Below the pieces are notes generated by a model that made no database searches, was not told the origin of the DNA, and was given only the letters and a program-made list of their open reading frames with translations. This document shows positions 36,471-46,554 of a stretch of DNA of 64,000 bases, in pieces. Positions within the stretch are counted from its first letter, which is position 1; each line of letters starts with the position of its first letter. The stretch spans positions 30,607,196 through 30,671,195 of the forward strand of contig CM069612.1 in assembly GCA_035771175.1 (NCBI GenBank), read 5' to 3'. The stretch is from Paratinospora sagittata. Lineage: Eukaryota; Streptophyta; Magnoliopsida; Ranunculales; Menispermaceae. Made by a program: the position numbers and the translations under genes.

Positions 36471-36626
36471 TGAGAATTTTTCCATTACATTTTTTCTTCC
36501 ATTCCATTGACAACCATTTCACTTATATATTACAAAATAGCCTAAAAACAGGAAACATGTTCCGTCTTAAAAGCTGGAAACATGTTCCGTAAAATCGCCG
36601 GAAACATGTTCCGTAAAATCGTAATA
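36471..36626 (-). repeat. Copia 3' LTR (156 bp)
   Basis: Minus-strand sequence starts TATTACGATT and ends ATTCTCA. The phrase GGAAACATGTTCCG or its close variant occurs three times. It differs from the other LTR near each end. Confidence 0.95.
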
Positions 36627-36637
36627 CCCCCCCTCAA
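36627..36637 (-). promoter_or_regulatory. Copia polypurine tract
   Basis: Minus strand TTGAGGGGGGG directly before the 3' LTR. The pol stop codon TGA lies inside it (36634-36636). Confidence 0.88.
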
Positions 36638-39600
36638 GTTGGAGCGTGAAGATCCCGAAAACCCAACTTGGAGAGTAAAAACTCAAAGTTCGCTTTTCCC
36701 AACGCTTTTGTAAAGATATCTGCCAATTGAACACGAGTGGAAACATATGACGGACAAATCATCCCTTCAGTCACCGCATCTCGAACAAAATGACAGTCAG
36801 CCTCTATATGCTTTGTTCGTTCGTGAAAAACCGGATTTTGAGCAATATACAACGCCGACTGACTATCACAAAATAACTTCATACCCTTCGGATGTCGCAC
36901 ACCTAGGTCGTTTAAAAGTTGGTGAAGCCACTTTAACTCACACACTGTTGCCGCCATTGATCTATACTCAGCCTCCGCAGACGATCTAGACACTGTTTGT
37001 TGCTTCTTGGTCTTCTACGACACAGGAGAACAACCAAGTAACACGAACCATCCTGTCAAGGAACGCCGCGTAAGTGGACAGCTAGCCCAATCCGAATCAC
37101 ACCACCCTTCTAGTCGTAGGTCACTATCTGCACGAAGCAAAATCCCTTGCCCTGGACTTTTTTTCAAATATCGCACGACCCTGAGAGCTGCATCCCAATG
37201 ATCCTCACGAGGTTGTTGCATAAATTGGGACAAAATATGAACCGAATATGCAAGATCAGGTCTCGTCACAGACAAGTAAATCAATCTCCCTACAAGTTGC
37301 CTATACGGCGCCGGATCCGCAAGGAATTCGCCCTTAGCAAGGGCCAAAGTGTGATGTTGTTCCATAGGAAATGTCGCAGGCTTTGCTCCCAATAAACCCG
37401 TTTCAGAAATTATCTCTAGTGAGTATTTTCTTTGGCAAAGAAAAATTCCTTCTGGATTACGGGCTACCTCTAGCCCTAAGAAATACTTCAAAACTCCCAA
37501 ATCTTTCATATGAAAGCACCTGCCAAGGTAATCTTTAAAAGTTGTCAATGCAACCTTATCATTCCCTGCAATAATCAAGTCATCAACATAAACTAACACG
37601 TTGATCTGAGTTCTTCCTTTGCACAACCCAAATAAGGAATAATCTGAATAGGATTGCACAAAACCATAATTCTTCAATGCCGTTGACAGTTTTGCAAACC
37701 AACATCGGGGAGCTTGTTTCAGACCATACAACGACTTTTTCAACCTGCAAACCATGTTAGGATTTGTATTTTTGAAACCTGGAGGAACCTTCATGTAAAC
37801 CTCCTCACTTAAGTCACCGTGAAGGAAAGCATTATGCACATCCATTTGATGTACCTCCCAATTTTTAACAGCAGCAATTGCAAGAAAAGTACGAACAGTC
37901 ACCATTTTTGCCACAGGAGCAAATGTCTCATTATAGTCAATTCCTTCCACCTGATGATTGCCATAGATCACAAGTCTTGCTTTGAGTCGCTCTATGCTGC
38001 CATCGGACTTATACTTAATTTTATATATCCACTGGCTCCCTAGTGCTTTCTTGCCGGGTGGAAGAGTTTCCATGACCCAAGTTCCATTGTCTTCAAGGAC
38101 TCGTATTTCCTTACCCATCGCATCTCGCCATCCCGAGTCTTGCATCGCTTCTTTGAAATGCTTTGGCTCATGTCCCGCTGTCACTGCTGCAAGAAAATTT
38201 CTATGTCTCACAGAAAAACGTTCACAATTCACAAAATGTGTTAAAGGATAAGGCGTACCTGAGGAAGAGGAAGGAGCTGATGAATTCTCAGATGGACTTA
38301 TTTTCCGTATAGTATGAGTAACAAAATCACGATACCGTGTTGAAGGAGTTTTGGTTCGTTTTCCTCGCCCTAACTCACCGTCAACTTCCACACCTTGCTC
38401 CCTCACCGTATTCTCCAGCCCCTCATCATGCACATCCTCATGTGCAGGCTGTTGCTCGGGCTGCACCATACCACCAGACCCCCCCTCGAGGGTGGATGCT
38501 GGGTCCAACCCCCCCTCAACGCACACAGCACACTCATCGGCACTCTCATCCTCACTCCATGCCCCATCATCATTGTTCGCCAGCACAGGAGTCACCACAT
38601 TCCTTGGTTGGGTTGGCGCAAAAGGAAATTCTTTCTCAAAAAACTTCACATCCCTCGACACAAAATACTCATGTGTGTCTAAATCATACAATTTCCAACC
38701 TTTCTTCCCAAAAGGATAGCCAACAAAGATACATTTACGGCTCCTACTTGCAAATTTATCTTCTTTGTGTCGTTGATTATGAGCATAGCAAAGACAACCA
38801 AATACTCGAATAGCATCATAAGAAGGCAATTTCCCAAACAACATTTCATATGGCGATTTAGTCTTAAGTAAAGTGGAGGGTGTCCTATTAATCAAGTGAC
38901 ACGCTGCCAACACACATTCACCCCAAAATTTAATTGGTAAGTTCCCTTGAAATCGTAGGGCTCTAGCCACATTTAAAATGTGTTGATGCTTTCTCTCAAC
39001 TCTCCCATTTTGTTGAGGAGTCCCAACACAAGAAGTCTCAAAAACAATCCCATTATTTTGAAAATAATCATGCAAACAATTAAATTCGGTCCCATTGTCA
39101 CTTCTCACACGTTTTATTACTTGGTCAAATTGACGTTCAACCATAGCAACAAAATTAAGAAACATAGATTCAACTTCCATTTTATTGCAAAGTAAATAGA
39201 CCCAAACTCCTCTTGAAAAATCATCTACGATTGTCAAAAAATAGGTAGCCCCACACGAAGAACGAGCCTTGTAAGGCCCCCACAAATCCAAATGAACAAG
39301 TTCAAAAATCCTACCAGCTTTATTCGTACTAATTGGAAAACTAGATCTATGTTGCTTTGCACGCGGACACACATCACAAGCATTAGTATTTGTCTTACAA
39401 GAGTGACTTACAGCCGGAATCATCTTCAATATTTTCTCCGACGGATGCCCCATTCGTTGATGCCATAACTCGAACGATGAATCACCATCCACTGTCAAGA
39501 CCTTCACTTGAGGAACACCACGGAAAAAATAAAGTCCATCCAATCGTTCACCCGCTCCAATCACCTTCCTCGTCGGTTGGTCCTGTATAACACAAATATT

Positions 39601-40075
39601 ATGAGTGAATTGTACAACACAATTGGAATGATCGATTAATTGAGTAACAGAAATTAAGTTGCAAGTCAATTGTGGGACATAAAGCACGTTGTAGAGCTCC
39701 AATCCTCCTGGCAGCACGACACTCCCCTCTAGGTTTGCTTATGCCGTGTTTCCATCCGGCAAACCCACCGGGCAGTATTGCACCTTTCTCACGTTCTACA
39801 AAATAGACAAGTCGCACGTCACATGGTTCGATGCTCCTGTATCGATAATCCATCTAAAATGACAGTTCTTACCATGTAGTTGATCTTTTATTTTGTCGAA
39901 GTTCAAAAGTGCAAGAAGTTGCTGCAGTTGCGTTGCGGAAACACCTGCAAGAGCTGCAGCGTCGGTTGCACTCGCCAGCCCCTGCGAGTTTCCTGCATGC
40001 TGCCCAGATGAAGTTCCAGCTCCGCCAGTTTTATGTGCGCGGACAGGCGGTGCACCATGCCCTCTGCCACGGCCA
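36634..40075 (-). pseudogene. Copia protease-integrase-RT-RNase H region, with nonsense codons
   Basis: One reading frame encodes, in order: a Gly/Arg-rich stretch; the aspartic protease motif DTGAS (about 39830); the integrase zinc-binding region (ELWHQRMGHPS, CDVCPRAKQH) and the integrase core (HLDLWGPY, RSDNGTEF, GTPQQNGRVERKH); reverse transcriptase (KARLVIYGNHQ, MDVHNAFLHGDL, YVDDLIIAG); and RNase H (RSSAEAEYRSMA, CDSQSALYIAQNPVFHERTKHIE). Three in-frame stops interrupt it: TAG at about 39796-39798 just after protease, TAA at about 39742, and TAG at 37015-37017 in RNase H where a Trp is expected (SWxxKKQ region). The catalytic YVDD and the integrase residues appear intact, so the copy is recent but cannot make full Pol. 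Confidence 0.93.
38260..38539 (-). repeat. 280 bp pol segment, normal copy of an inverted pair
   Basis: Part of the integrase-RT linker (protein segment from DECAVCVEGG to SAPSSSS). The same 280 bp occurs in reverse at 40076-40355. In the stretches compared it is essentially identical. Confidence 0.95.
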
Positions 40076-40355
40076 CGATGAGTGTGCTGTGTGCGTTGAG
40101 GGGGGGTTGGACCCAGCATCCACCCTCGAGGGGGGGTCTGGTGGTATGGTGCAGCCCGAGCAACAGCCTGCACATGAGGATGTGCATGATGAGGGGCTGG
40201 AGAATACGGTGAGGGAGCAAGGTGTGGAAGTTGACGGTGAGTTAGGGCGAGGAAAACGAACCAAAACTCCTTCAACACGGTATCGTGATTTTGTTACTCA
40301 TACTATACGGAAAATAAGTCCATCTGAGAATTCATCAGCTCCTTCCTCTTCCTCA
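40076..40355 (+). repeat. 280 bp pol segment pasted in reverse inside gag
   Basis: Starts CGATGAGTGTGCTG and ends CTTCCTCTTCCTCA. It is the inverse of 38260-38539 and reads in sense on the plus strand. It replaces the 3' part of gag, where the CCHC zinc knuckle would be expected; no knuckle remains. Confidence 0.95.
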
Positions 40356-40884
40356 GTTTTTCTACCTGTGTGACAATGCTACACGTGCAACCTCCACACT
40401 TACAAACCGGCACTTTCACATATGTGATCAGTTCGTCCCAAATTTTTGACAAACGACCAAAATAAAGTGCCACAGTCTCGGTTTTTCCTTGCTTGCACTC
40501 GCCCAATGATGTTTTTAATTGACATATACGAGTACCGCTTACCACACAAAATCGATTTTTGAGATTGTTCCACAGAAGTTGTGCATCATCATATTCTCCA
40601 AGGGTCGACCGAACGGACGGCTCAATGGTATTGGTCAGCCATGACACCAACATCGAATGCACAGCTATCCAATCCTCAAGTTTCTCTTCTGTTGTTGGCT
40701 TTGGAACCGTCCCGTCCACAAAGCCAAATTTTCTCTTTGCCTTAAGCTAGGTTCGAATTGCCCTCGCCCATTCATCGTAGTTCTCACCACGTAATTGAAT
40801 GGGGGTAATGATGTTCCCCGGACCGTCACTCGATCCAAGATAATACTTCATATCCACCCTTTTGGCACCCTCTCCGCCAGCCAT
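40356..40884 (-). pseudogene. Copia gag, truncated
   Basis: ATG at 40884 (MAGGEGAKRVDMKYY), then the typical plant Copia gag region (ITPIQLRGENYDEWARAIRT, KLEDWIAVHSMLVSWL, LWNNLKNRF, GKTETVALYFGRLSKIWDEL). An in-frame TAG follows WARAIRT (about 40747). The C-terminal half, including the nucleocapsid knuckle, is missing because the inverted pol segment starts at 40355. Confidence 0.88.
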
Positions 40885-41333
40885 GTTCAAGCCGAGCCGC
40901 ACTGTTCAAGCCGAGTCGTTCTGTTCAAGCTGCGCCACTCTGTGCAAGCCGAGCCGCTCTGTTTAAGCCGAGCCGTTCTGTCCAAGCCGAGCCGTTCTGT
41001 TTAAGCCGAGCCGCTCTTTCCAAGCCGAGCCGTTCTGTCCAAGCCGAGCCGTTCTGTCCAAGCCGAGCCGTTCTGTCCAAGCCGAGCCGCTCTGTACAAG
41101 CCGAGCCGCTCTGTCCAAGCCGAGCCGCTCTGTGCAAGCCGAGCCGGACTGTCCAAGCCGAGCCGGACTGTCCAAGCCGAGCCGCTCTGTTTAAGCCGAG
41201 CCGGACTGTCCAAGCCGAGCCGGACTGTCCAAGCCGAGCCGCTCTTTCCAAGCCGAGCCGCACTGTTCAAGCAGAGCCGTTCTGTTTAAGCCGAGCCGCA
41301 CTGTTCAAGCCGAGCCATTTTGAAAGCCGAGCC

Positions 41334-41335
<2 letters not shown>
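40884..41335. repeat. 19 bp minisatellite, about 23 copies, in the Copia leader
   Basis: Unit TGTCCAAGCCGAGCCGCTC with variation at a few positions. Because 19 is not a multiple of 3, all three minus frames stay open and give repetitive ORFs; these are not genes. The array directly abuts the gag start codon and ends at a T25-type run. Confidence 0.92.
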
Positions 41336-41365
<30 letters not shown>

Positions 41366-41384
41366 TGAGCCGCACTGTTCACCA

Positions 41385-41590
41385 ATTCTGCGCGCACTAT
41401 CCAACACAGCACGCGTACCAAAGCCGCACGCGCACACTGCCCAAAACGCACAGTGCCCAACGTGACACGTGCACCAACGCAGCACGGGCACCAACGCAGC
41501 ACGCGCACCAACGCTGCACGCGCACACTGTCCAAAGCGTGCACTGCCCAACGCAACACGCGCAACAATGTTACACGCCCACCAACGTAGT
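41385..41590. repeat. GC-rich degenerate repeat in the Copia leader
   Basis: Repeats of about 17-18 bp on the theme ACCAACGCAGCACGCGC, with related GCACACTGCCCAA phrases. Confidence 0.75.
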
Positions 41591-41689
41591 CGCCGGTCGC
41601 CGACCGCCTGTTGCCGATCGCCTGTGTTCAAATGGGACGACGGCTGGAATAAGGAGGAGAAATGAGAATGTTGACAACCACCGAAATGG

Positions 41690-41897
41690 TTTCTTCTTCG
41701 TCTCTTTCTTCTTCGGCTCTTTCTTCTTCTCTTTCTTCTTCGGCTCTTTCTTCTTCTTTCTTCTTCCGTCTCTTTCTTCTGTCTCTTTCTTCTTCGTCAC
41801 TTTCTTCTTCTGTCTCTTTCTTCTTCCGTCACTTTCTTCTTCGTCTCTTTCTTCTTCCGTCTCTTTCTTCTTCGTCTCTTTCTTCTTTTTCTACTTC
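41690..41897. repeat. TCTTTCTTCTTCG pyrimidine tract in the Copia leader
   Basis: About 200 bp of TCT/TTC-rich sequence with periodic G or CG (purine-rich on the element's coding strand). Its long plus-strand ORF is low-complexity. Confidence 0.85.
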
Positions 41898-41995
41898 GAC
41901 TTTTGAACTATCGCGCGGTCGCGCCGTCCGAGGTCGGAGTGATCGGAGAGAGATCGGAGAAAGTTTTGCTGTTCCGTCGCTGATCTCTCAAGCCT

Positions 41996-42006
41996 CTCTG
42001 ATACCA
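41996..42006 (-). promoter_or_regulatory. Copia primer binding site (initiator tRNA-Met)
   Basis: Minus strand TGGTATCAGAG directly after the 5' LTR, complementary to the 3' end of plant initiator tRNA-Met. Confidence 0.93.
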
Positions 42007-42162
42007 TGATAATTTTTCCATTACATTTTTTCTTCCATTCCATTGACAACCATTTCACTTATATATTACAAAATAGCCTAAAAACAGGAAACATGTTCCG
42101 TCTTAAAAGCTGGAAACATGTTCCGTAAAATCACCGGAAACATGTTCCGTAAAATCGTAATA
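42007..42162 (-). repeat. Copia 5' LTR (156 bp)
   Basis: Minus strand starts TATTACGATT and ends ATTATCA just before the PBS. It carries the same triplicated GGAAACATGTTCCG motif as the other LTR. Confidence 0.95.
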
Positions 42163-42212
42163 ATTTGTGAATTAATTCAATTCAATTCAAAGGCTCACAA
42201 ACCAATATCAAT

Positions 42213-42440
42213 ATGGCTTTCTTGTTCAGTAATTTCTTCAGTTGCTTTGTGAATTCAAACAAGGTTTCCAGTACTGAGGATGGTGCTGATCATCATCATC
42301 ATCAATCTGAGAGCAAACTCTACAAGAACAAGTCAGAAATGAAGAAGCCCAGAAGCAGCAGCAGCAGCAGCAGTAGTAGTAGTGCTCCCATACCCTTGGC
42401 CTACTTCCCAATAGGATCTGGATATCTTTCTCGGTTATAA
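42213..42440 (+). CDS. YFPIG-family small protein C (75 aa), promoter displaced by Copia
   Basis: Begins MAFLFSNFFSCFVNSNKVSS and ends APIPLAYFPIGSGYLSRL. Only a few residues differ from protein B (R17K, one extra His, S to Y in the linker). The coding frame is intact. The upstream 45 nt (AATTAATTCAATTCAATTC) match gene B, but the TATA block lies on the far side of the Copia element (36450). Expression would need the Copia LTR or a new promoter. Confidence 0.78.
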   Translation: MAFLFSNFFSCFVNSNKVSSTEDGADHHHHQSESKLYKNKSEMKKPRSSSSSSSSSSAPIPLAYFPIGSGYLSRL

Positions 42441-45182
42441 GTTCAGACCCGATTGCCCTCTTGATCTTGCAAGAAAAGGGCACTCAATTCTTTCATCTCC
42501 TGCAGGGAAAAATCATTGAAAAATGCTTTATCTATGACAGGTGTCAAAATCAACCACTTTGAATATTTTAAGAATGTATATATATTGCATAGCATTCAAT
42601 ATCAACGGAGACAAAAAACAACGTATATTTAGCATTACTCAAAATTATTTAATTTTTACATATATTTTTAGCACTCATTTCTAGCACATAGTTCATTGTG
42701 TACATTTAATATCATTGGATCTTGCACTATATTGGATGTATATAATTTAAGGACGTCTAATGAACAAGATGAGATATGTGCTGAAAACGGGTGTTGAAAA
42801 GGCAAATGAATAGACGTTATATGGATTTTTTTTTATTAACCGCAGTTGATTGTTAGTTGGGGACAGTTTTGTTAGCAAATTGAAGATGAAAACTAGATAG
42901 AAATCATGTGGTTCATCAATGATAGTTGCTCTGGCTTCTTATTTTTACTGGGACTTGTTTGTTTGAGAAATCGATTTAACGACGAGGGTTATATATTGTT
43001 CGAATTCTTGTTCCAATTGCTTAATTCTATACATTGAAATGATAAAAGTTTACTGTTCCTCCATGAAGAAGAATCGAGCCCTCATGACTCATCTTTAATC
43101 TATGCTACATATGGGAATTTTCATATATACCTAGTACTCTTTTTTAGAACAAAAAAAAAAAAGAAAAAAATTCTAATAGTGTCTAGATGGATAATACTTT
43201 AGATGGATGATACTTTAGTATCATATTTTTCGTATTCGTCTCTTGTTTTATTAATGTACTGACACTGTTTCAAACATAAGTCCTTTTTTTGTTATAAAAA
43301 ATAAGTATGAAGATGAGTTGACCTTATAATCAGACAGAACATATTATATTAGTGTACATCATTCACATTTGAATACTCTCATCGCATCTTTTTCAGGGTT
43401 AACGCTTAGGGTTCATCCATGAATAGGACCCCGGACATGAGTTGCTTGTTTCACCAAAAGACATTAATGCGACTTGAACCCTGACTTTATCTAGGATACT
43501 ATGGTCATCTTAGCTGTTGAGTCCACCTGTGGGGGCTTTTTCGAGCATGGTTCACAAAACCATCTCATAAACTTCACTCTTTCAATCTCATAATGTTCTG
43601 CACCACACCATTAGCGTTCGTCAAGGACACCCAATGGTTATCAATAGGAGCTTAAATCAATCTTAACTTTGATTATTAGTAAGTTTCTCATATAAAATGT
43701 GCAGTGTACATAATATAAAATAAAAAATTTCTTCATCTATAACCTTATTTGCGTATCTTTATACCTGTTTGGTAAGGTCAACTTTGCTTAAAATAAATAA
43801 TTTGTGTTAAATATGCTTTATTTTTTTTATTGAAAAACTATTAAGTAATTTCTTGCCGTTCAGATGTCATCTCTGTTATTATCAGCGACGACGCGTGACT
43901 CCAACGTCACTGTTATTTCGTAACAAGCAAGAAAAAGGGTATAAAAGGCACCTCGTAACTCCACTTCTTTTAGACATCCCTAAGTTATTTATGAATTTTT
44001 TTAAGATTTATTCTTTAATAAATTTAAATCTTAAAGGTAGTATGGTAATATATCAGTAATAGTTGATCTTGTTATGTTATTTTTACAATAAACTCAAAAT
44101 GTTCTTTTTTTTTTCTTAATACAAAAATTTAACACCATAAACTATTAAATTGAAAAAGGGTATTTTTAGAACTCTAGCATTATCTCTCTCTTATTTTATA
44201 AGATTTGCATTATTTTTTTACTTTTATTTCACGATCTTCCTTAAATTATGTTGGTCTTTAACTAAAAAAAAGATAATAATTATAATTTAATTAATGTACT
44301 CTTTAATTCACGTGCATCACACACGCCCTTGGACCAGTGATTATAATAAGAAAAATGTTATTCTACCTAAAAAGTGTTAATATATGTAGTGTGTTTTTTA
44401 TTTTTAAAATGCCACTATATATGTAAGTATACTTTCATGTATTTATGTGATAAGTGTGTTTTACAAGTTTTTACCATTGTAATAAATAGTCTAATGAACA
44501 GAACATGAAGACTTAATTTGTATTTGATTAATGATCCAAAAATTATAATATAATCTAAAAAATAAAAACTTAGAAAATAATATTTTTTTTGTTTCCTGAA
44601 AATAACATATTTTTTTGTAAGTTTTAAAAAATTATTTTTGAGTTTCGACTAACCAAATATATTTTTTATATTTTTTAATTTTTATATATAAAATTATATC
44701 TAAATCATAAATCAAATACAATCTCAGTTACAGTTACATACGAAGTTATAGCATTTCTCAAATAATATAATGTGTTTGTTGACGTTTCAAAACTCGAATG
44801 GTGAGGACTTTCCTACAACTTTCCTCGTGAACTGATGACCCTTCTCTTCACCAACATAATCAGATACCGCTAGATACTACCCTTTCGACATATGGCAGCC
44901 ACCATGAAAGAAGAAAATGCTCTGCTTCAGTCAAAATACAACGAACCGTCGTCACCTATGTTGCCCACAAGAAAGCTTCAAAATTGCTGGTCAATGATTT
45001 TGACACACTTAGAAAAAGGCAAAAACGACATCACTGTTGATACCCACTTATACTGTCTAGAAGCAGATAACAAATATACTTACAAAGCAGAGGAAAAGTT
45101 AGAAAATTGAAATATCTAAGGTCAGTTGCTTGGGAGCCAAGGAAAGCTACAACTACTTCAATTGTGTGTGCGTGTGTGTAGA
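42441..45182. other. Intergenic DNA between small genes C and D
   Basis: The left part resembles the 3' flank of gene B. A possible SINE lies at 43383-43560. From about 44800 the sequence resembles the upstream region of gene B (for example ACTTTCCTCGT and CACTGTTGA phrases), marking the next duplicated unit. A 73-codon ORF at 44892 overlaps this promoter-like part and I do not count it as a gene. Confidence 0.5.
43383..43560 (-). mobile_element. Possible tRNA-derived SINE remnant
   Basis: On the minus strand an A-box-like phrase (CAACAGCTAAGATGACC) is followed by a B-box-like phrase (GGGTTCAAGTCGC) at a suitable distance. I could not define its ends or a TSD. Confidence 0.4.
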
Positions 45183-45188
45183 TATATA
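45183..45188 (+). promoter_or_regulatory. Probable TATA box of small gene D
   Basis: TATATA-GAGGGTGGTTTTGTG, the same block as before gene B, 64 nt before the ATG. Confidence 0.62.
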
Positions 45189-45246
45189 GAGGGTGGTTTT
45201 GTGGATTATTTCAGTTCAATTCAAAGGCTCACAAACCAATATCACT

Positions 45247-45450
45247 ATGGCTTTCTCGTTCAGTAATTTCTTCAGTTGCTTTGCAAATTCAAACAGGATT
45301 TCCAGTACTGAAGATGGTGCTGATCGTCATCAATCTGAGAGCAAACTAAGCAAGAACAAGTCAAAAACGAAGAAGCTCAGAAGCAGTACTAGTGCTCCCA
45401 TACCCATGTCTTACTTCCCAATTGGATCTGCATATATATCTCGCTTATAA
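45247..45450 (+). CDS. YFPIG-family small protein D (67 aa), unrecognised family
   Basis: Begins MAFSFSNFFSCFANSN and ends APIPMSYFPIGSAYISRL. The Ser run and His patch of B and C are shortened (DRHQ, SSTS), so the linker is free to vary while both ends are kept. The start is chosen by alignment with B and C; the frame extends 18 codons further upstream, but that part corresponds to their 5' UTR. Confidence 0.82.
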   Translation: MAFSFSNFFSCFANSNRISSTEDGADRHQSESKLSKNKSKTKKLRSSTSAPIPMSYFPIGSAYISRL

Positions 45451-45559
45451 GTTCAGACCCAATTAGCATCTTTGATCCTGCAGGAAGAGGGCACTCAAAT
45501 CAGAAGCAAGGAAGGGTAGAGCAAATAGAGATTTACTTAAAAAGAGTTGCAACTTCAAC

Positions 45560-45717
45560 ATGGGTTTTCTTCTCTGGTTTCTTCTTCTGCTTCATTAATT
45601 CTAATCGCGTCTCTTGTGAAAAATCAAGCAGAAATCAGCCAGAATTGAAGAAGCCCAGAAGCAGTAGAAGCACTACTCCACACAAGTCTTTTTTTCCCTG
45701 TTGGATCATCACTTTAA
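45560..45717 (+). pseudogene. YFPIG-family relic E, two frameshifts
   Basis: Similar to genes B-D from ATG to TAA. An early frameshift moves the match FFCFINSNRVS out of frame with the ATG. The stretch ELKKPRSS is recognisable. A second shift at a T run precedes the remnant of the FPVGSSL end. It lies about 110 bp after gene D. Confidence 0.75.
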
Positions 45718-46554
45718 TGTCACAGCTTCCAGGTTACTTGGTTTGCGTTTGTGACAGTAGTACTTAGGATTAGTTCAATCCTTCCAACTTCATGCAAGTG
45801 AATTACATGTTTCTTTGTTCCCTATTGCTAATACAAATTTATTGTTTTTGTTGTTTGACTATGTTATCGGTCTTCAAATAAAGAGGGTGATTAAGGGAGA
45901 GACTCATTTTTGCTAAAAAAAGATTGTTGTGAAATGCCCTTATTGATCTTTATAATTGAGCAGATTCTGTGTGGAAGAAACTTTTCTTTTTTATAATAGA
46001 TGAAACTGCAACCACAACAATTATTACACTCACATGTGGATGAAACATGGGCCTTTTGACCATTCGCATCTATAGATTGTTAAAATTTTGGTTCAAACTT
46101 AAAATAGAAAGTGTCTGAGAGACTAAAATTAAAATTGTGTTAATTTGAGTAAGTTTTTAATTAGTATATAATGATTCTCTACCTTCACGTAGACCCGATT
46201 GGTCGAACCATGTTAAATTGATCGTGTGATTACTTGATTTATTATTTTGAATGTTTCCCTGCGTTAGATTAATTGATTGGGGTTGAAAAACCCAACATAG
46301 TTATATATCTATTGAGAGAATTTAATAATACAAGAATATGAATAAAGATAACTATTTATGACCATAACTAATGAGTTCTTATCAATTTCCCAAATTAGAG
46401 CTCAAAAATATATATCTCATTCTCGTCCTCTGCTTACAGAAAATAATCCAAGAATCATAGAACTAAAAGAAACTAAAGGGGAAAAAAAAAGAAGAAAAAT
46501 TAATAACAAAAATTAAACTCATGAGTTTAAGCAATTAAAGAGTACAGTGATCGA
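45718..46554. other. Intergenic DNA; nothing recognised
   Basis: AT-rich, with no convincing ORF or repeat ends. Confidence 0.45.

Larger units (their letters stand above)
36471..42162 (-). mobile_element. Ty1/Copia LTR retrotransposon, 5.7 kb, defective
   Basis: Two 156 bp LTRs (36471-36626 and 42007-42162) differ at only two positions that I can see. The perfect 5 bp TSD ATTTG lies at 36466-36470 and 42163-42167. The PBS next to the 42007 LTR matches the 3' end of initiator tRNA-Met. The polypurine tract (minus strand TTGAGGGGGGG) abuts the other LTR. Order on the minus strand is gag, protease, integrase, RT, RNase H, which is Copia order. The reading frame has several nonsense codons and gag is rearranged. 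The leader between PBS and gag is unusually full of tandem repeats. Confidence 0.96.

Noticed and set aside
38351..38813. Plus-strand ORFs with Pro/His-rich sequence
   Set aside because: Antisense to the Copia integrase-RT linker.
39909..40373. Plus-strand 154-codon ORF with Copia-like protein segment
   Set aside because: Its readable part is the reversed 280 bp pol segment; the rest is antisense gag.
40925..41270. Repetitive minus-strand ORFs rich in ARLGQSGSAW
   Set aside because: By-product of a 19 bp minisatellite that stays open in all three frames.
41469..42009. Long plus-strand ORFs rich in Ser, Phe and Leu
   Set aside because: Low-complexity TCT/TTC tract in the Copia leader, antisense to the element.
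44892..45110. 72-codon ORF upstream of small gene D
   Set aside because: It overlaps the region that corresponds to the promoter side of gene B, where the frame is not kept.
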